A program made the translations under genes and the position numbers. Source: Phycisphaerae bacterium (GTDB lineage: Bacteria; Planctomycetota; Phycisphaerae; Sedimentisphaerales; Anaerobacaceae). From it: a DNA stretch of 64,000 bases. The DNA lies in NCBI GenBank assembly GCA_030604525.1, contig JAUVVQ010000004.1:21398-85397 (forward strand). The letters run 5' to 3'. Under the pieces are notes generated by a model. The model did not search any database and was not told the origin of the DNA. It saw nothing but the letters and a program-made list of their open reading frames with translations. Of the stretch, positions 25,825-33,997 are shown piece after piece. Numbering within the stretch: the stretch's first letter is position 1; every line of letters starts with the position of its first letter.

Positions 25825-26432
25825 TTATTTTTCTTGCTCCCAAGCATTGCCTTCCAGTCTTTGCTGAAACGCCCCACAGCCGTGTGCAGGCGGCTTTTAA
25901 TTGTACCGATAGGTATACTTAAAATATCTGCCATTTGTTTGTAAGAAAATTTATTAAAATATGATAGAATTAAGATTTCTCGAAGATTTTCCGGCATATT
26001 CGCTATAATCCGCCTTACTTGTAAAGCCATCTCACCTTTTTCAAGCTCCTCGTAAGGGGGGTTGTCCTCGGAATCCAGCATGTTCAGCATATCCTCGAAT
26101 GACATTTCCTCGTTATTGGTTGTCTGGCCTATGGGTATTGCTGATGTTCGTTGTTGCTTTCTAAGAAAATCCTTGGCCTTATTCGCCGCAATCGTGAATA
26201 ACCAGGGATGTAAAGGACGAGACACATCAAAACTGGCTCGACTTGTATAAAGCTGAATAAAGGTCTCCTGAAACACATCTTCCACAAGGTCGTTGCGGTT
26301 CAGAAATTGGGAAAGGAAAGAGTATAAGCTTTTGCGATAACGTTTTACCAGTTCGCGGAATGCATCTTCTTCGCCTGCGCAGAAGCGCTCGAAAAGTTCA
26401 CTATCTGTTTGCCTCTTCGGTACTGATGTCAT
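25821..26432 (-). CDS. ECF-type RNA polymerase sigma factor
   Basis: 203 residues from ATG 26432 (a TTG-start extension to 26474 is possible but unsupported). Region 2 is at about 15-85 (FRELVKRYRKSLYSFLSQFL, VEDVFQETFIQLYTS, PWLFTIAANKAKDFLRKQ). A linker of about 45 residues follows, then region 4 at about 130-190 (MPENLREILILSYFNKFSYKQMADILSIPIGTIKSRLHTAVGRF). It directs RNA polymerase to specific promoters and is probably held by the membrane protein encoded immediately downstream. No RBS is obvious. Planctomycetota carry many such pairs; the regulon is unknown. Confidence 0.85.
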   Translation of the reverse strand: MTSVPKRQTDSELFERFCAGEEDAFRELVKRYRKSLYSFLSQFLNRNDLVEDVFQETFIQLYTSRASFDVSRPLHPWLFTIAANKAKDFLRKQQRTSAIPIGQTTNNEEMSFEDMLNMLDSEDNPPYEELEKGEMALQVRRIIANMPENLREILILSYFNKFSYKQMADILSIPIGTIKSRLHTAVGRFSKDWKAMLGSKKNK

Positions 26433-26732
26433 AATTAAAAATCTATATTCAGCTAAATGGTATCTGTTGCACAACCACTATTTACTCTTCTGCGTGCTGC
26501 TCTGCGAAGTAACTCCGAATCCATTTTTTTGCTTGCTGCCCCTGCTTACACCGGACTTACCTCATTGCTTTTCGCTTTCCGCAACAAAAACTAAACAGCA
26601 TATTATATGCTATTTATAGGCAAATCAAAAAGGTTATTTACTCTTTTTGGCCTAATTTCTGATATATCCCTGTTAGGAAAACTGCAAAATCAGGATGGAC
26701 CTTGACCTCATAGAGCTGACTCAGTCACGGGT
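26433..26732. other. Gene-free stretch upstream of the sigma factor
   Basis: No ORF with coding character is seen. It contains an 11-bp palindrome TGACT-C-AGTCA at 26717-26727, just beyond the stop of the 53-aa minus-strand ORF. It also contains an AT-rich hairpin AAAAAG/CTTTTT near 26628-26652 that could weakly terminate the same transcript. Confidence 0.3.
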
Positions 26733-26894
26733 TTATTGAGTGTTTTTGTGATGATTTTCAAGTTCCTTCTTAAGACAATTTAATAAAACATCTTGTAACT
26801 TGTGTAATTCCAAAAGGCATTTTACGTACTCTGATATGCTAGAATACTTCTCTGTCGGTTTGTTTTTATCTTTTCTTTTTTTGGCACCTGGCAT
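26733..26894 (-). CDS. Small basic protein (53 aa), unknown
   Basis: The ORF encodes 53 residues. It begins MPGAKKRKDKNKPTEKYSS (lysine-rich) and continues as a probable amphipathic helix with SISEYVKCLLELHKLQDVLLNCLKKELENHH. AAGGAG lies 7 nt before ATG, one of the better ribosome-binding sites in the window, which is the main reason to believe it. It is divergent from the LexA/CI-like repressor gene 124 bp away, in the common arrangement of a repressor and its target. Function unknown; a toxin/antitoxin-like or DNA-associated peptide is conceivable but unsupported. Confidence 0.55.
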   Translation of the reverse strand: MPGAKKRKDKNKPTEKYSSISEYVKCLLELHKLQDVLLNCLKKELENHHKNTQ

Positions 26895-26907
26895 TGAATT
26901 CTCCTTC

Positions 26908-26935
26908 TTGACAAAATTTACAAAAAGAGTAAAAT
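26908..26935 (+). promoter_or_regulatory. Promoter of the LexA/CI-like repressor gene
   Basis: TTGACA (26908-26913), 16-nt spacer, TAAAAT (26930-26935). The predicted start near 26942 gives a 5'UTR of about 77 nt that holds the CGCAAAA repeats. Confidence 0.6.
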
Positions 26936-26970
26936 AGTTTTCATAAAAGCGGTAAAGGTAAAGATATTAA

Positions 26971-27011
26971 CGCAAAAGCGAACAACTGCAAGAAAAATAT
27001 TCGCAAAAACG
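26971..27011. promoter_or_regulatory. Candidate repressor operator: two CGCAAAA sites
   Basis: CGCAAAAGCG (26971-26980, perfect CGC/GCG dyad around AAAA) and CGCAAAAACG (27002-27011, one arm imperfect) are 31 bp apart, about three helical turns, on the same DNA face. They lie between promoter and start codon of the repressor gene, suggesting autoregulation by blocking transcription. Confidence 0.4.
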
Positions 27012-27018
27012 TAAAATT

Positions 27019-28104
27019 ATGCAAAGTTTTGACGAAAAAGCGATAATTAAGCGTCTGATTAGCTTACGGGAACAATTTGCCGGCCTGCGAGGAAAGAGTA
27101 GATTTGCCCGAGCTCTCGCCATAAGTCCTTCTACATACAGCTATTATGAAAAAAACAGAATACCCCCAATAGAAGTCCTGGTTAAGACCTGTGAAATTAC
27201 CGGCACTGACTTGCAATGGCTTCTAACCGGTAAAAAATCAATAAATTTACCCTCTGAAGAACAAAATATCCCGGAATCAACACAATATTCTTCGCTTTTG
27301 CGTAAATTAAAGCTCCTGTTATCTGCTAATCCGCAGTTAGCCATATCCGTTTCAGCTTTTCTCGATTTGTTATATGAAAAAAACAATATCGAAAAAAATA
27401 TTCAGCAAAAAAGTTTTCCCCAGGCAAAAGCTGAACAGGATGAAAAGATTTTTGCTCACAATCAACATCCTGCCCTGGACAATAACACGGGCGAATCGAA
27501 CCTTGAGGAAATACCAAAAGCTCAGGGAAAAGAAACGAGACCGGGCTGGATACCTGTACTGGGAAGAACCGCTGCCGGGATAATTCATTTGTGGGAGCAG
27601 ACCGTTATGCCGGAATCAAATAACGCTGTAACTCAACTTGACCAGCTGGTAAAAAAACACATTGGAAAATCCGTCGTCGCTTCCTCTCAAGGCAGGGTAA
27701 CTGTTGATTTACAGGCAAGAAAATTACTGCAAAAACTCAAAACTGAACAAATCAATCTCATACAGGTTGAACCCGATACTGACCAGGAAATCGTCGAATT
27801 CATCGAGAGCAGCCAGATTTATTCTGTTTATCCCGATTGCTTCGCCTTAAGAATTGACGGTGAAAGTATGGCTCCAAGAATAAACGACAATGACATCGTA
27901 ATCTTGAGTCCATCAGTAACTGCAAAACAGGGACAGATTGCGGTTGTAAAATTAGCTGACCAAATCGGAGTTACCTGCAAATTTATAAGACAGGCGGATG
28001 ACAAAATACACCTCATCCCTGTTAATGAAGATTACGATACTAAAATCGTAAAAAAAGATGACTTGCTCTGGGCATTAGCCGTCCTGTGTCACGTTCGAAT
28101 ATAA
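27019..28104 (+). CDS. LexA/CI-type self-cleaving repressor
   Basis: 361 residues. The N-terminal helix-turn-helix (about 20-70) reads SRFARALAISPSTYSYYEKNRIPPIEVLVKTCEITGTDLQWLLTG, an XRE-like DNA-binding domain. A long linker follows (about 75-175). The C-terminal S24 domain has a cleavage-site-like A186-G187 in GRTAAGI, catalytic Ser283 in GESMAPRINDND and Lys321 in GVTCKFI, 38 residues apart as in LexA. Such proteins repress until RecA-promoted or stress-triggered autocleavage. The linker is longer than in LexA, closer to phage CI-like regulators, yet no phage genes are nearby. No RBS seen; candidate operators lie in its leader. Confidence 0.85.
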   Translation: MQSFDEKAIIKRLISLREQFAGLRGKSRFARALAISPSTYSYYEKNRIPPIEVLVKTCEITGTDLQWLLTGKKSINLPSEEQNIPESTQYSSLLRKLKLLLSANPQLAISVSAFLDLLYEKNNIEKNIQQKSFPQAKAEQDEKIFAHNQHPALDNNTGESNLEEIPKAQGKETRPGWIPVLGRTAAGIIHLWEQTVMPESNNAVTQLDQLVKKHIGKSVVASSQGRVTVDLQARKLLQKLKTEQINLIQVEPDTDQEIVEFIESSQIYSVYPDCFALRIDGESMAPRINDNDIVILSPSVTAKQGQIAVVKLADQIGVTCKFIRQADDKIHLIPVNEDYDTKIVKKDDLLWALAVLCHVRI

Positions 28105-28141
28105 TATAATTTCAAGCCCTTTCATATATTTATCCGAAATT

Positions 28142-28471
28142 ATGCCCGGCGTCTTTACTGCAGAAACCCTATCACCCAAATCCATAAGCTTATTGCTGAA
28201 TCCTGAGGATAAAGACACAATAGAATCACTCCGGGGTGAAATAAATGGTATGCTGAAAAAAGCAAATCGGGTAGCTGTTAAAGGAAAGGATTTTACTTCA
28301 AAGATACTTTGCAGACAGCTTGGCCTATCCGTCGGGAATATTCCAAAGAAACGGCGAAATTATTACAACCTGCTCCATCCGTCGCTATCCCTGCGGATTC
28401 TTTATATCAAGTATCCTTTTACAGCGGGGACATTTGATTTTATCTTTCTTGTAATTCGGAGGGACCTTTAA
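28142..28471 (+). CDS. Possible small protein (109 aa), overlapping htpX end
   Basis: The first 75 residues look protein-like: EDKDTIESLRGEINGMLKKANRVAVKGKDF is charged and helical. The last 29 codons (28385-28471) lie antisense to the 3' end of htpX and may be spurious. It follows the repressor gene by 37 bp on the same strand and fills an otherwise empty gap. There is no RBS. It may be real with an unusual C-terminus, a remnant, or not coding. Confidence 0.3.
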   Translation: MPGVFTAETLSPKSISLLLNPEDKDTIESLRGEINGMLKKANRVAVKGKDFTSKILCRQLGLSVGNIPKKRRNYYNLLHPSLSLRILYIKYPFTAGTFDFIFLVIRRDL

Positions 28472-29626
28472 TTTCAGGCCGCATACACAGGTCAAAAACA
28501 AAAAGCCGTTAACCTTGCGCATTATGTCACCGACCTGATGAAGCTGTCGCTCCACCTTCTCCTGCCTCTTTGCTCCGATGCTTGCCTGTCGCTGTTCTAT
28601 TTTATCTTGCGTAAAAGCGCTTGCCGGCACGACTGTTCTTTTACTGCCCGTGCTTTTCTGATAGGAAGCGGAATAGTCCTTAAAACCTGCTCCGCCTGAC
28701 ATATTCCTCAATATGCTTATCCTTTCGGAAATAGGGGGGTGGGTACTCGTCAAATTCGACAGCTTCCTCTGTCCTTTCTTCTTAAGCGGGTTGACGATAT
28801 ACATCGGTGCTGTCACCTTATTCACCGAGGATAGCTGGGGCGATGGGTCGTTGGAAATCTTCTCAAGAGCCGATGCAAGACCATCCGGATAACGTGTCAA
28901 CCTCGCCGCTCCCGCATCCGCAAGATACTCACGCCTTCTTGACAACGCAAAATATAAAAGATAAGCCATTATCGGCGCAAGAATAGCCACAGCAATTGCT
29001 ATGATAAGCATCACAAGCTGCGCCTGACCCCCGCCTCCTCTTCCACCTGCTGAATAACGTCGCTGGGAACCCGTCATAGAACTGAAAAACATTCCCCGAA
29101 GAAATACCTGAGAAAGCAATACTATTGAGCCCAGCATTATACCCGCAACCGTCACAAAAAGTATGTCACGGTGCAGAATATGGCTAATCTCGTGGGCGAT
29201 AACACCCTGAAGCTCGTCTCGATTCAATCGGCCAAGCAAACCCGCTGTCACTGCTACCGATGCACTTTGGGGACTCCGACCGGTGGCAAAAGCGTTCGGT
29301 GCCGGGTCATTTATAATATAAATCTTCGGCATCACTGGAAGAGACGATGCTATCCTCATCTCTTCGACTACATTAAAAAGCTGGGGATGAATATCATGCG
29401 TTACACGCTTGGCCTTGCTGGCGGCAAGCAGTATCTGGTCTCCTGACGATAAACTGATTAACATCAGAATTACCGCTATGCCTGATGCAATTAAAAGACC
29501 GAATACGCCCCCATTGGGCCCAAAAAAAACAACCCCAATAAAATATCCCAGAACAAGGAGGACCAGCGTCATCAAAACCATCAGGATGACGGAGTTCCTC
29601 TTATTTACCCGTATCAACTCCCACAT
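28385..29626 (-). CDS. htpX: M48 zinc metalloprotease, HtpX type, with C-terminal zinc ribbon
   Basis: 413 residues from ATG 29626 (a GTG two codons upstream is an alternative); MWELIRVNKRNSV matches HtpX N-termini. Two membrane helices lie at about 13-60. The zinc site HEISH is at H145-E146-H149 with the later Glu in SRRREYLADAGAARL, and further membrane helices surround about 155-230. The C-terminal extension (about 375-413) has a CxC...CPRC pattern (CVCGLKLKV, KCPRCKRIL), a rubredoxin-like ribbon not found in E. coli HtpX. It degrades misfolded membrane proteins. It lies 132 bp downstream of lemA, a common partner. Confidence 0.9.
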   Translation of the reverse strand: MWELIRVNKRNSVILMVLMTLVLLVLGYFIGVVFFGPNGGVFGLLIASGIAVILMLISLSSGDQILLAASKAKRVTHDIHPQLFNVVEEMRIASSLPVMPKIYIINDPAPNAFATGRSPQSASVAVTAGLLGRLNRDELQGVIAHEISHILHRDILFVTVAGIMLGSIVLLSQVFLRGMFFSSMTGSQRRYSAGGRGGGGQAQLVMLIIAIAVAILAPIMAYLLYFALSRRREYLADAGAARLTRYPDGLASALEKISNDPSPQLSSVNKVTAPMYIVNPLKKKGQRKLSNLTSTHPPISERISILRNMSGGAGFKDYSASYQKSTGSKRTVVPASAFTQDKIEQRQASIGAKRQEKVERQLHQVGDIMRKVNGFLFLTCVCGLKLKVPPNYKKDKIKCPRCKRILDIKNPQG

Positions 29627-29758
29627 TGTCACTTAGCTTTTTGTAATTTAAAATCAGAGTTTCCTGCTTTAACTTTATACCAATAGTGCCGCACTTAAAA
29701 CGACCCTTTAGTGCATATTACAAATCTGCTGAAAAGCTGCTGGTGCTGTAAAGATTCG

Positions 29759-30340
29759 CTATTCGGTTTTTTCCTGTTTGTCGGTTGAAAAGTCAACCTT
29801 TGGCACCTCGCGTTCTGCCGCTGTCTTTATTTCGAAGAAGTCACGCTTGCCAAACGAAAACATCCCGGCTATCACGTTCGAAGGAAACACCTGAATCTTG
29901 TTGTTAAAGAACAGCACCTGGTCGTTATAGCTTTGCCTGGAAAATGAAATCTTATTCTCCGTGCTGGCCAGCTCCTCCTGGACGGATAAAAAATTCTGAT
30001 TAGCTTTGAGGTCCGGATAGTTTTCCACCACAAGCATAAAATTACTCAGCGCATCCCCGAGAGAACCCTCTGCTTGAGATGACTCAGAGACACTCTTGGC
30101 ATTCATCGCCTGACTTCTCGCATTTGTAATCGCCTCGAACGTCCCGCGCTCGTGCTGCATATATCCTTTCGCTGTCTCAACAAGGTTCGGTATCAAATCG
30201 TGCCTGCGCTTCAGTTGAACGTCAATCTGCGACCAGGCATTGTCCACCTGATTGCGAAGGCGGACAAGGGAATTGTACATCGTGATTACAAAGAGCACCA
30301 CCAGAACTAAAATTACACCAACTACAATCAGGGTATTCAT
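29759..30340 (-). CDS. lemA: LemA family membrane protein
   Basis: 193 residues. An N-terminal membrane anchor covers about 5-24 (IVVGVILVLVVLFVITMYN). The LemA signature follows: LVRLRNQVDNAWSQIDVQLKRRHDLIPNLVETAKGYMQHE, then ENYPDLKANQNFLSVQEELASTENKISFSRQSYND and FPSNVIAGMFSF. LemA proteins are coiled-coil envelope proteins of unclear function, often encoded next to HtpX as here. AAGGAG RBS. Confidence 0.93.
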   Translation of the reverse strand: MNTLIVVGVILVLVVLFVITMYNSLVRLRNQVDNAWSQIDVQLKRRHDLIPNLVETAKGYMQHERGTFEAITNARSQAMNAKSVSESSQAEGSLGDALSNFMLVVENYPDLKANQNFLSVQEELASTENKISFSRQSYNDQVLFFNNKIQVFPSNVIAGMFSFGKRDFFEIKTAAEREVPKVDFSTDKQEKTE

Positions 30341-30389
30341 TTAAAGCTCCTTCTTGACAGTTTCTTAAAATAAGAAATTAATTGTTTTA

Positions 30390-30485
30390 TTATTTCTTCT
30401 TAAGTATCAAGGCCACCACAAGTAAAGCAGCTCCACCGACAATCAATATCCAGTATAATGTACTCATACCAATTAATGTATTCAT
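30390..30485 (-). CDS. Single-pass membrane peptide (31 aa)
   Basis: MNTLIGMSTLYW followed by ILIVGGAALLVVALIL and a KKK tail: one transmembrane helix with a positively charged end. AAAGGA is 8 nt before ATG. It lies between galM (42 bp away) and lemA on the same strand, and its first residues (MNTLI) match those of LemA (MNTLIVVG), so it may derive from, or be modelled on, the LemA anchor. Likely a small inner-membrane peptide; role unknown. Confidence 0.55.
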   Translation of the reverse strand: MNTLIGMSTLYWILIVGGAALLVVALILKKK

Positions 30486-30527
30486 AACTTAATTCCTTTC
30501 ATTAAATCGATAATCTCATTCATAATT

Positions 30528-31664
30528 TTATTTGGTTGAAAATTTTAAAACCGCTGTATGCTCGTATTTTTCGCCCGGTTTCAGGACCACGGAAGGGAAA
30601 TGTGGCTTATTAGGCGAATCCGGAAAATGCTGCGTCTCGAGAGCAAATGCCCAATGTTTATTATAAACTGTCCCTTTGCCCTTGTTGCTCCCGTTAAGGA
30701 AGTTGCCGGAATAAAATTGTATCCCCGGTTCAGTTGTGAAAACCTGCATCATTCGCCCCGACCCTTTCTCGTAAACCTCCGCAGCAAGACTAAGGGCTCC
30801 ACGCTCCGGCTTATTCAGCACAAAGTTATGGTCATAACCGCCTTTGACCTGGTCGATTCGTGCTCCAATTGCCGTTGGCTTCCTGAAATCCAGAGGTGTC
30901 CCTGATACCGACTTGATTTCGCCTGTCGGTATAAGATTTTTATCTACAGGCGTATAAAAGTCAGCGTTCAGCATTAGTTTATGACTCAGAATGTCACCGG
31001 ATGACTGACCTGCAAGATTGAAATAACCATGGTGGGTGATATTCAGTACTGTGGCCTTATCCGTTTTGGCTTCGTAATTTATCTTCAGCTCATTATTATT
31101 CGTTAGGGTATATATTACCGTGCAGTTTAACTGCCCGGGGTATCCTTCTTCACCGTCGGCACTCGTATATGAAAGCTTCAATGCCGGACCTTCATCTGTC
31201 TCCATCGGCTCCGCTTCCCATAACACCTTATCAAATCCCTTCGTGCCTCCGTGAAGATGATTTATCCCCTTCTCGTTCTTCGCAAGCGTATATTCCTTGC
31301 CGCCAAGAGTAAATTTGCCGTCGGCGATACGGTTCGCATATCGTCCCACTATCGCTCCAAAATAGGGCGAATTCGCAATATATTTATCAAGCGACTTATA
31401 CCCCAGTACTATGTCATCCAAATTCCCATCCCTGTCCGGAACGTGAAGTTCGGTAACAATCCCACCGTAGTTTGTTATTTTTATGGTCAATCCGTTAGCG
31501 TTCCTCAGCGTATACAAATCTGCTTCTTGCCCGTCTTTTGTCGTTCCGAAGACCTCTTTTTTGATATCCATTTTTTCTCGACCTTTCACTGTTGTAACAA
31601 TTGCTGCATTAACACCTGCCACAGTGACAATAACCGCCAGGGTAACAAGATACTTTAGTTTCAT
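30528..31664 (-). CDS. galM: Aldose 1-epimerase with signal peptide
   Basis: 378 residues. An N-terminal signal peptide covers about 1-20 (KYLVTLAVIVTVAGVNA), unlike cytoplasmic GalM. Conserved galactose mutarotase motifs follow: TNYGGIVTELHVPDRDG, GRYANRIADGKF, NHLHGG (sugar-binding His), THHGYFNLAG (catalytic His), GGYDHNFVLN and the Glu in FALETQHFPDSPN. It interconverts alpha and beta anomers of galactose or glucose, here probably in the periplasm, and would suit extracellular glycan use alongside the GH27 enzyme elsewhere in the window. RBS AAAGGA. Confidence 0.92.
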   Translation of the reverse strand: MKLKYLVTLAVIVTVAGVNAAIVTTVKGREKMDIKKEVFGTTKDGQEADLYTLRNANGLTIKITNYGGIVTELHVPDRDGNLDDIVLGYKSLDKYIANSPYFGAIVGRYANRIADGKFTLGGKEYTLAKNEKGINHLHGGTKGFDKVLWEAEPMETDEGPALKLSYTSADGEEGYPGQLNCTVIYTLTNNNELKINYEAKTDKATVLNITHHGYFNLAGQSSGDILSHKLMLNADFYTPVDKNLIPTGEIKSVSGTPLDFRKPTAIGARIDQVKGGYDHNFVLNKPERGALSLAAEVYEKGSGRMMQVFTTEPGIQFYSGNFLNGSNKGKGTVYNKHWAFALETQHFPDSPNKPHFPSVVLKPGEKYEHTAVLKFSTK

Positions 31665-31715
31665 TATAATTCCTTTCTGAAAAATATACCTGATGTTTTT
31701 AAAATTTCAAGTCAT

Positions 31716-32114
31716 TTACTCTTCTTCAGTACCGAACATCCCTGACAATATCTTCTGAATTTTACTCTCTTTGTCAAGCTTGGCTTTGGTTAAAATATCC
31801 TTCAGTTCGCCTTTATCGAACCACAGGCCGTCGTTCTTTCGGCACTTATCTATAAGCACCCGGCTGTCACCCTGCCCGACTGATACCTTATACATTTTCT
31901 TGAAACATATCGGGCACTTCCGGGCCTTTTCACGGGATTGCTTATCAACTTCAAAGGATTCAAGAAGCTCCTTCGCCTGGCTGGCGTCCTTTAAAAGCAA
32001 TTCAAGCTCGCCTGCATCAAGCCAGATACCGCCGCAGCCAACACAATAGTCTATCTCTACATCTTCAAGCTCAAGTGTTATCATCGCATTGTCACACACC
32101 GGACAATCCATCAT
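31716..32114 (-). CDS. Double zf-TFIIB-like zinc-finger protein
   Basis: 132 residues with two copies of the zf-TFIIB pattern: CPVCDNAM...YCVGCGGIWLDAGELELLL (about 4-42) and CPICFKKM...DKCRKNDGLWFDKGELKDIL (about 67-110). The second copy keeps CxxC but only one Cys of the distal pair, so its zinc site may be incomplete. The family is widespread in bacteria and of unknown function. GAGAGGA RBS before ATG 32114. Lies 51 bp upstream of galM on the same strand. Confidence 0.8.
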   Translation of the reverse strand: MMDCPVCDNAMITLELEDVEIDYCVGCGGIWLDAGELELLLKDASQAKELLESFEVDKQSREKARKCPICFKKMYKVSVGQGDSRVLIDKCRKNDGLWFDKGELKDILTKAKLDKESKIQKILSGMFGTEEE

Positions 32115-32365
32115 CTGTCCTCTCTGTTATTTAAATTATTTTGGAAATATACTACCTGCTTTGGCAACGCAAGTCAAGAATTCCATCAAAAGAAACTTGC
32201 CCTGATATATATTCCTTTATCCTGCTGATTATTGCTTTGACATAGTCGCTATAATTAAGAGCGGGACAGCTTATTTACAACAGATTTTGAATCCGATAGG
32301 ACCTGAGCGATACGCTGCCGTTTTTTCTTTGTATATTCCGATATCCCTGTTTATACTCATATCCT

Positions 32366-32830
32366 ATGAAAACAAGAAAGGCAAAAATAACGGATGCCGG
32401 TCGAATACATTCCCTGGTTACCAGCTACGCCGAGCAGGACAAAATGCTGTTCCGCTCAATGGCGGATATTTATGAAAACCTTCAGACGTTCATAGTTACC
32501 GAGCTTGACGGTGAGGTGGTCGGCTGCTGCTGTCTCAATGTCATCTGGGCTGACCTCGCCGAAATAAAATCACTGGCCGTAAACCCAGCACATAAAGGAG
32601 AAGGAATTGGAACATCGCTCGTAAACACTGCCTTAAAACAGGCCGGAGAACTCGGCCTGCAGAAAATCTTTGCACTTACTTTAGAACCGGATTTCTTCAA
32701 AAAAATGGAATTTGAAGATATCCCAAAAAAACAATTGCCTATGAAGGTGTGGAAAGACTGCGCAAAATGCCCAAAGCAGCAAAACTGTGATGAAGTTGCG
32801 GTTATAAAAGTCCTTAAACCGAAGGACTGA
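32366..32830 (+). CDS. argA: Short-form N-acetylglutamate synthase (GNAT)
   Basis: 154 residues of a GNAT domain without the amino-acid-kinase domain of classical ArgA. MLFRSMADIYENLQTFIVTELDGEVVGCCCLNVIWADLAEIKSLAV matches the short ArgA family, with the acetyl-CoA loop HKGEGIGTSLV (Q/RxxGxG-like) and the terminal KVWKDCAKCPKQQNCDEVAV cysteine cluster. It acetylates glutamate as the first step of arginine synthesis. No other arg gene is adjacent and there is no clear RBS. Another GNAT substrate cannot be ruled out, but the IYENL and CP..CDE motifs are distinctive. Confidence 0.75.
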   Translation: MKTRKAKITDAGRIHSLVTSYAEQDKMLFRSMADIYENLQTFIVTELDGEVVGCCCLNVIWADLAEIKSLAVNPAHKGEGIGTSLVNTALKQAGELGLQKIFALTLEPDFFKKMEFEDIPKKQLPMKVWKDCAKCPKQQNCDEVAVIKVLKPKD

Positions 32831-32858
32831 GCGTCCCGACAAATCCCCGCCTGAAAAA

Positions 32859-33821
32859 TTATCCTACCTGACGGCGTTGAAAAAATGCTATCGCTAAAAG
32901 TAAAACAGCCCCAGAGTAGCACAATGCGTAACAACTGCTTATTGCAATGTATTGAAACGGAATCTGACTGCCTTCGTGTATGGCGTCGCTTATCCAGAAA
33001 ATCTGAAGATTAGGTATCAAAAAGTAAATTGCTTTTGCCCACAGATGACTCTTTGCAAGCTCACCGAATGCCCAGTCCGTTATCAGACCAAGAAGAAAAA
33101 TACCTACACAGCAAAGCAACGTGATAATTATATTAAACCTCGTCGAAAACGCTATCGCCAGAGACGTGATTATCAAAACCGCCAAAAACAAAAGCAGCAC
33201 TCCATACACATCCAGAGAATTTATCCCGTTACCGGCTGGATTGAACTGCCAGTGTTTGTCTATAAAAGACAAAATCGCTATATCTATCGTGCCGATTATG
33301 CCGAACATCACGACTGTTGTAGAAGTAAACTTCCAGTCGTAAGCATAATTGAAAAAAGCACTTAGAAGAAATACCACACCTACGCCGGCACCGCCTAATA
33401 TTATAACCGTCCAGTCGGGCTTATCCATCGCTTCCGTTAGAACACCATGCCGAATAGCCATAAGAAGGGTGATACCGCATATATAATGGGCTAAAGCAAC
33501 CGCGGCTGCCACACCAACAAACTTCGATATTATGAATGTCGGGCGGCGGATGGGCTTGCTCAAAACCGTTGTTATCGTCTTGTTTTCGATTTCATCTGCC
33601 ACCGCCCCGGATGCCGAGAAAATTGCTATGAACAAGCTGGATAGAAATAGCGTAGAGAGACCTATCTCGCGTAGAAATTTGTCGTCATTGCTCATTGTAT
33701 ATAAACATATAGATGGACTGATAAACATTAAAAAAAGCGATGCAAAGATTATTATTGCGTAAATTGGCTGGCGGAGCGTCTCGATAAATGTGTTTTTGGT
33801 CAGAGCAAGTAATTTGCTCAT
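32859..33821 (-). CDS. ABC-2 type transporter permease
   Basis: 320 residues with about six membrane helices. The segment ENKTITTVLSKPIRRPTFIISKFVGV is typical of NosY/ABC-2 permeases and closely parallels KQIFTVLTKPIRRSQLLLGKLLGV in the permease at 41558. It lacks its own ATPase gene here; the one at 40311 could serve both. The start MSKLLALTKNTFIETLRQPIY also mirrors the other permease. Divergent from the SPFH operon. The substrate is unknown. Confidence 0.82.
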   Translation of the reverse strand: MSKLLALTKNTFIETLRQPIYAIIIFASLFLMFISPSICLYTMSNDDKFLREIGLSTLFLSSLFIAIFSASGAVADEIENKTITTVLSKPIRRPTFIISKFVGVAAAVALAHYICGITLLMAIRHGVLTEAMDKPDWTVIILGGAGVGVVFLLSAFFNYAYDWKFTSTTVVMFGIIGTIDIAILSFIDKHWQFNPAGNGINSLDVYGVLLLFLAVLIITSLAIAFSTRFNIIITLLCCVGIFLLGLITDWAFGELAKSHLWAKAIYFLIPNLQIFWISDAIHEGSQIPFQYIAISSCYALCYSGAVLLLAIAFFQRRQVG

Positions 33822-33997
33822 TTGTTTAACTTTCGTTTAATAATTTAAAGGTAAATATCTATTCCGTTTTTTTGTTAGTTTTTTCTATGCACAACTTTTT
33901 TTTATGTTATATTTGAAAATTCATTTTTTGTAAAGAACAAGTACCTGTATCAATGATACTATTATTAAAAGCGTTTGTTCACAAATAGGTTAAGCAG

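Noticed and set aside
33947..33959. GTATC-AAT-GATAC palindrome before the SPFH operon
   Set aside because: Only 5-bp arms in very AT-rich DNA, with no promoter aligned to it; not distinguishable from chance.
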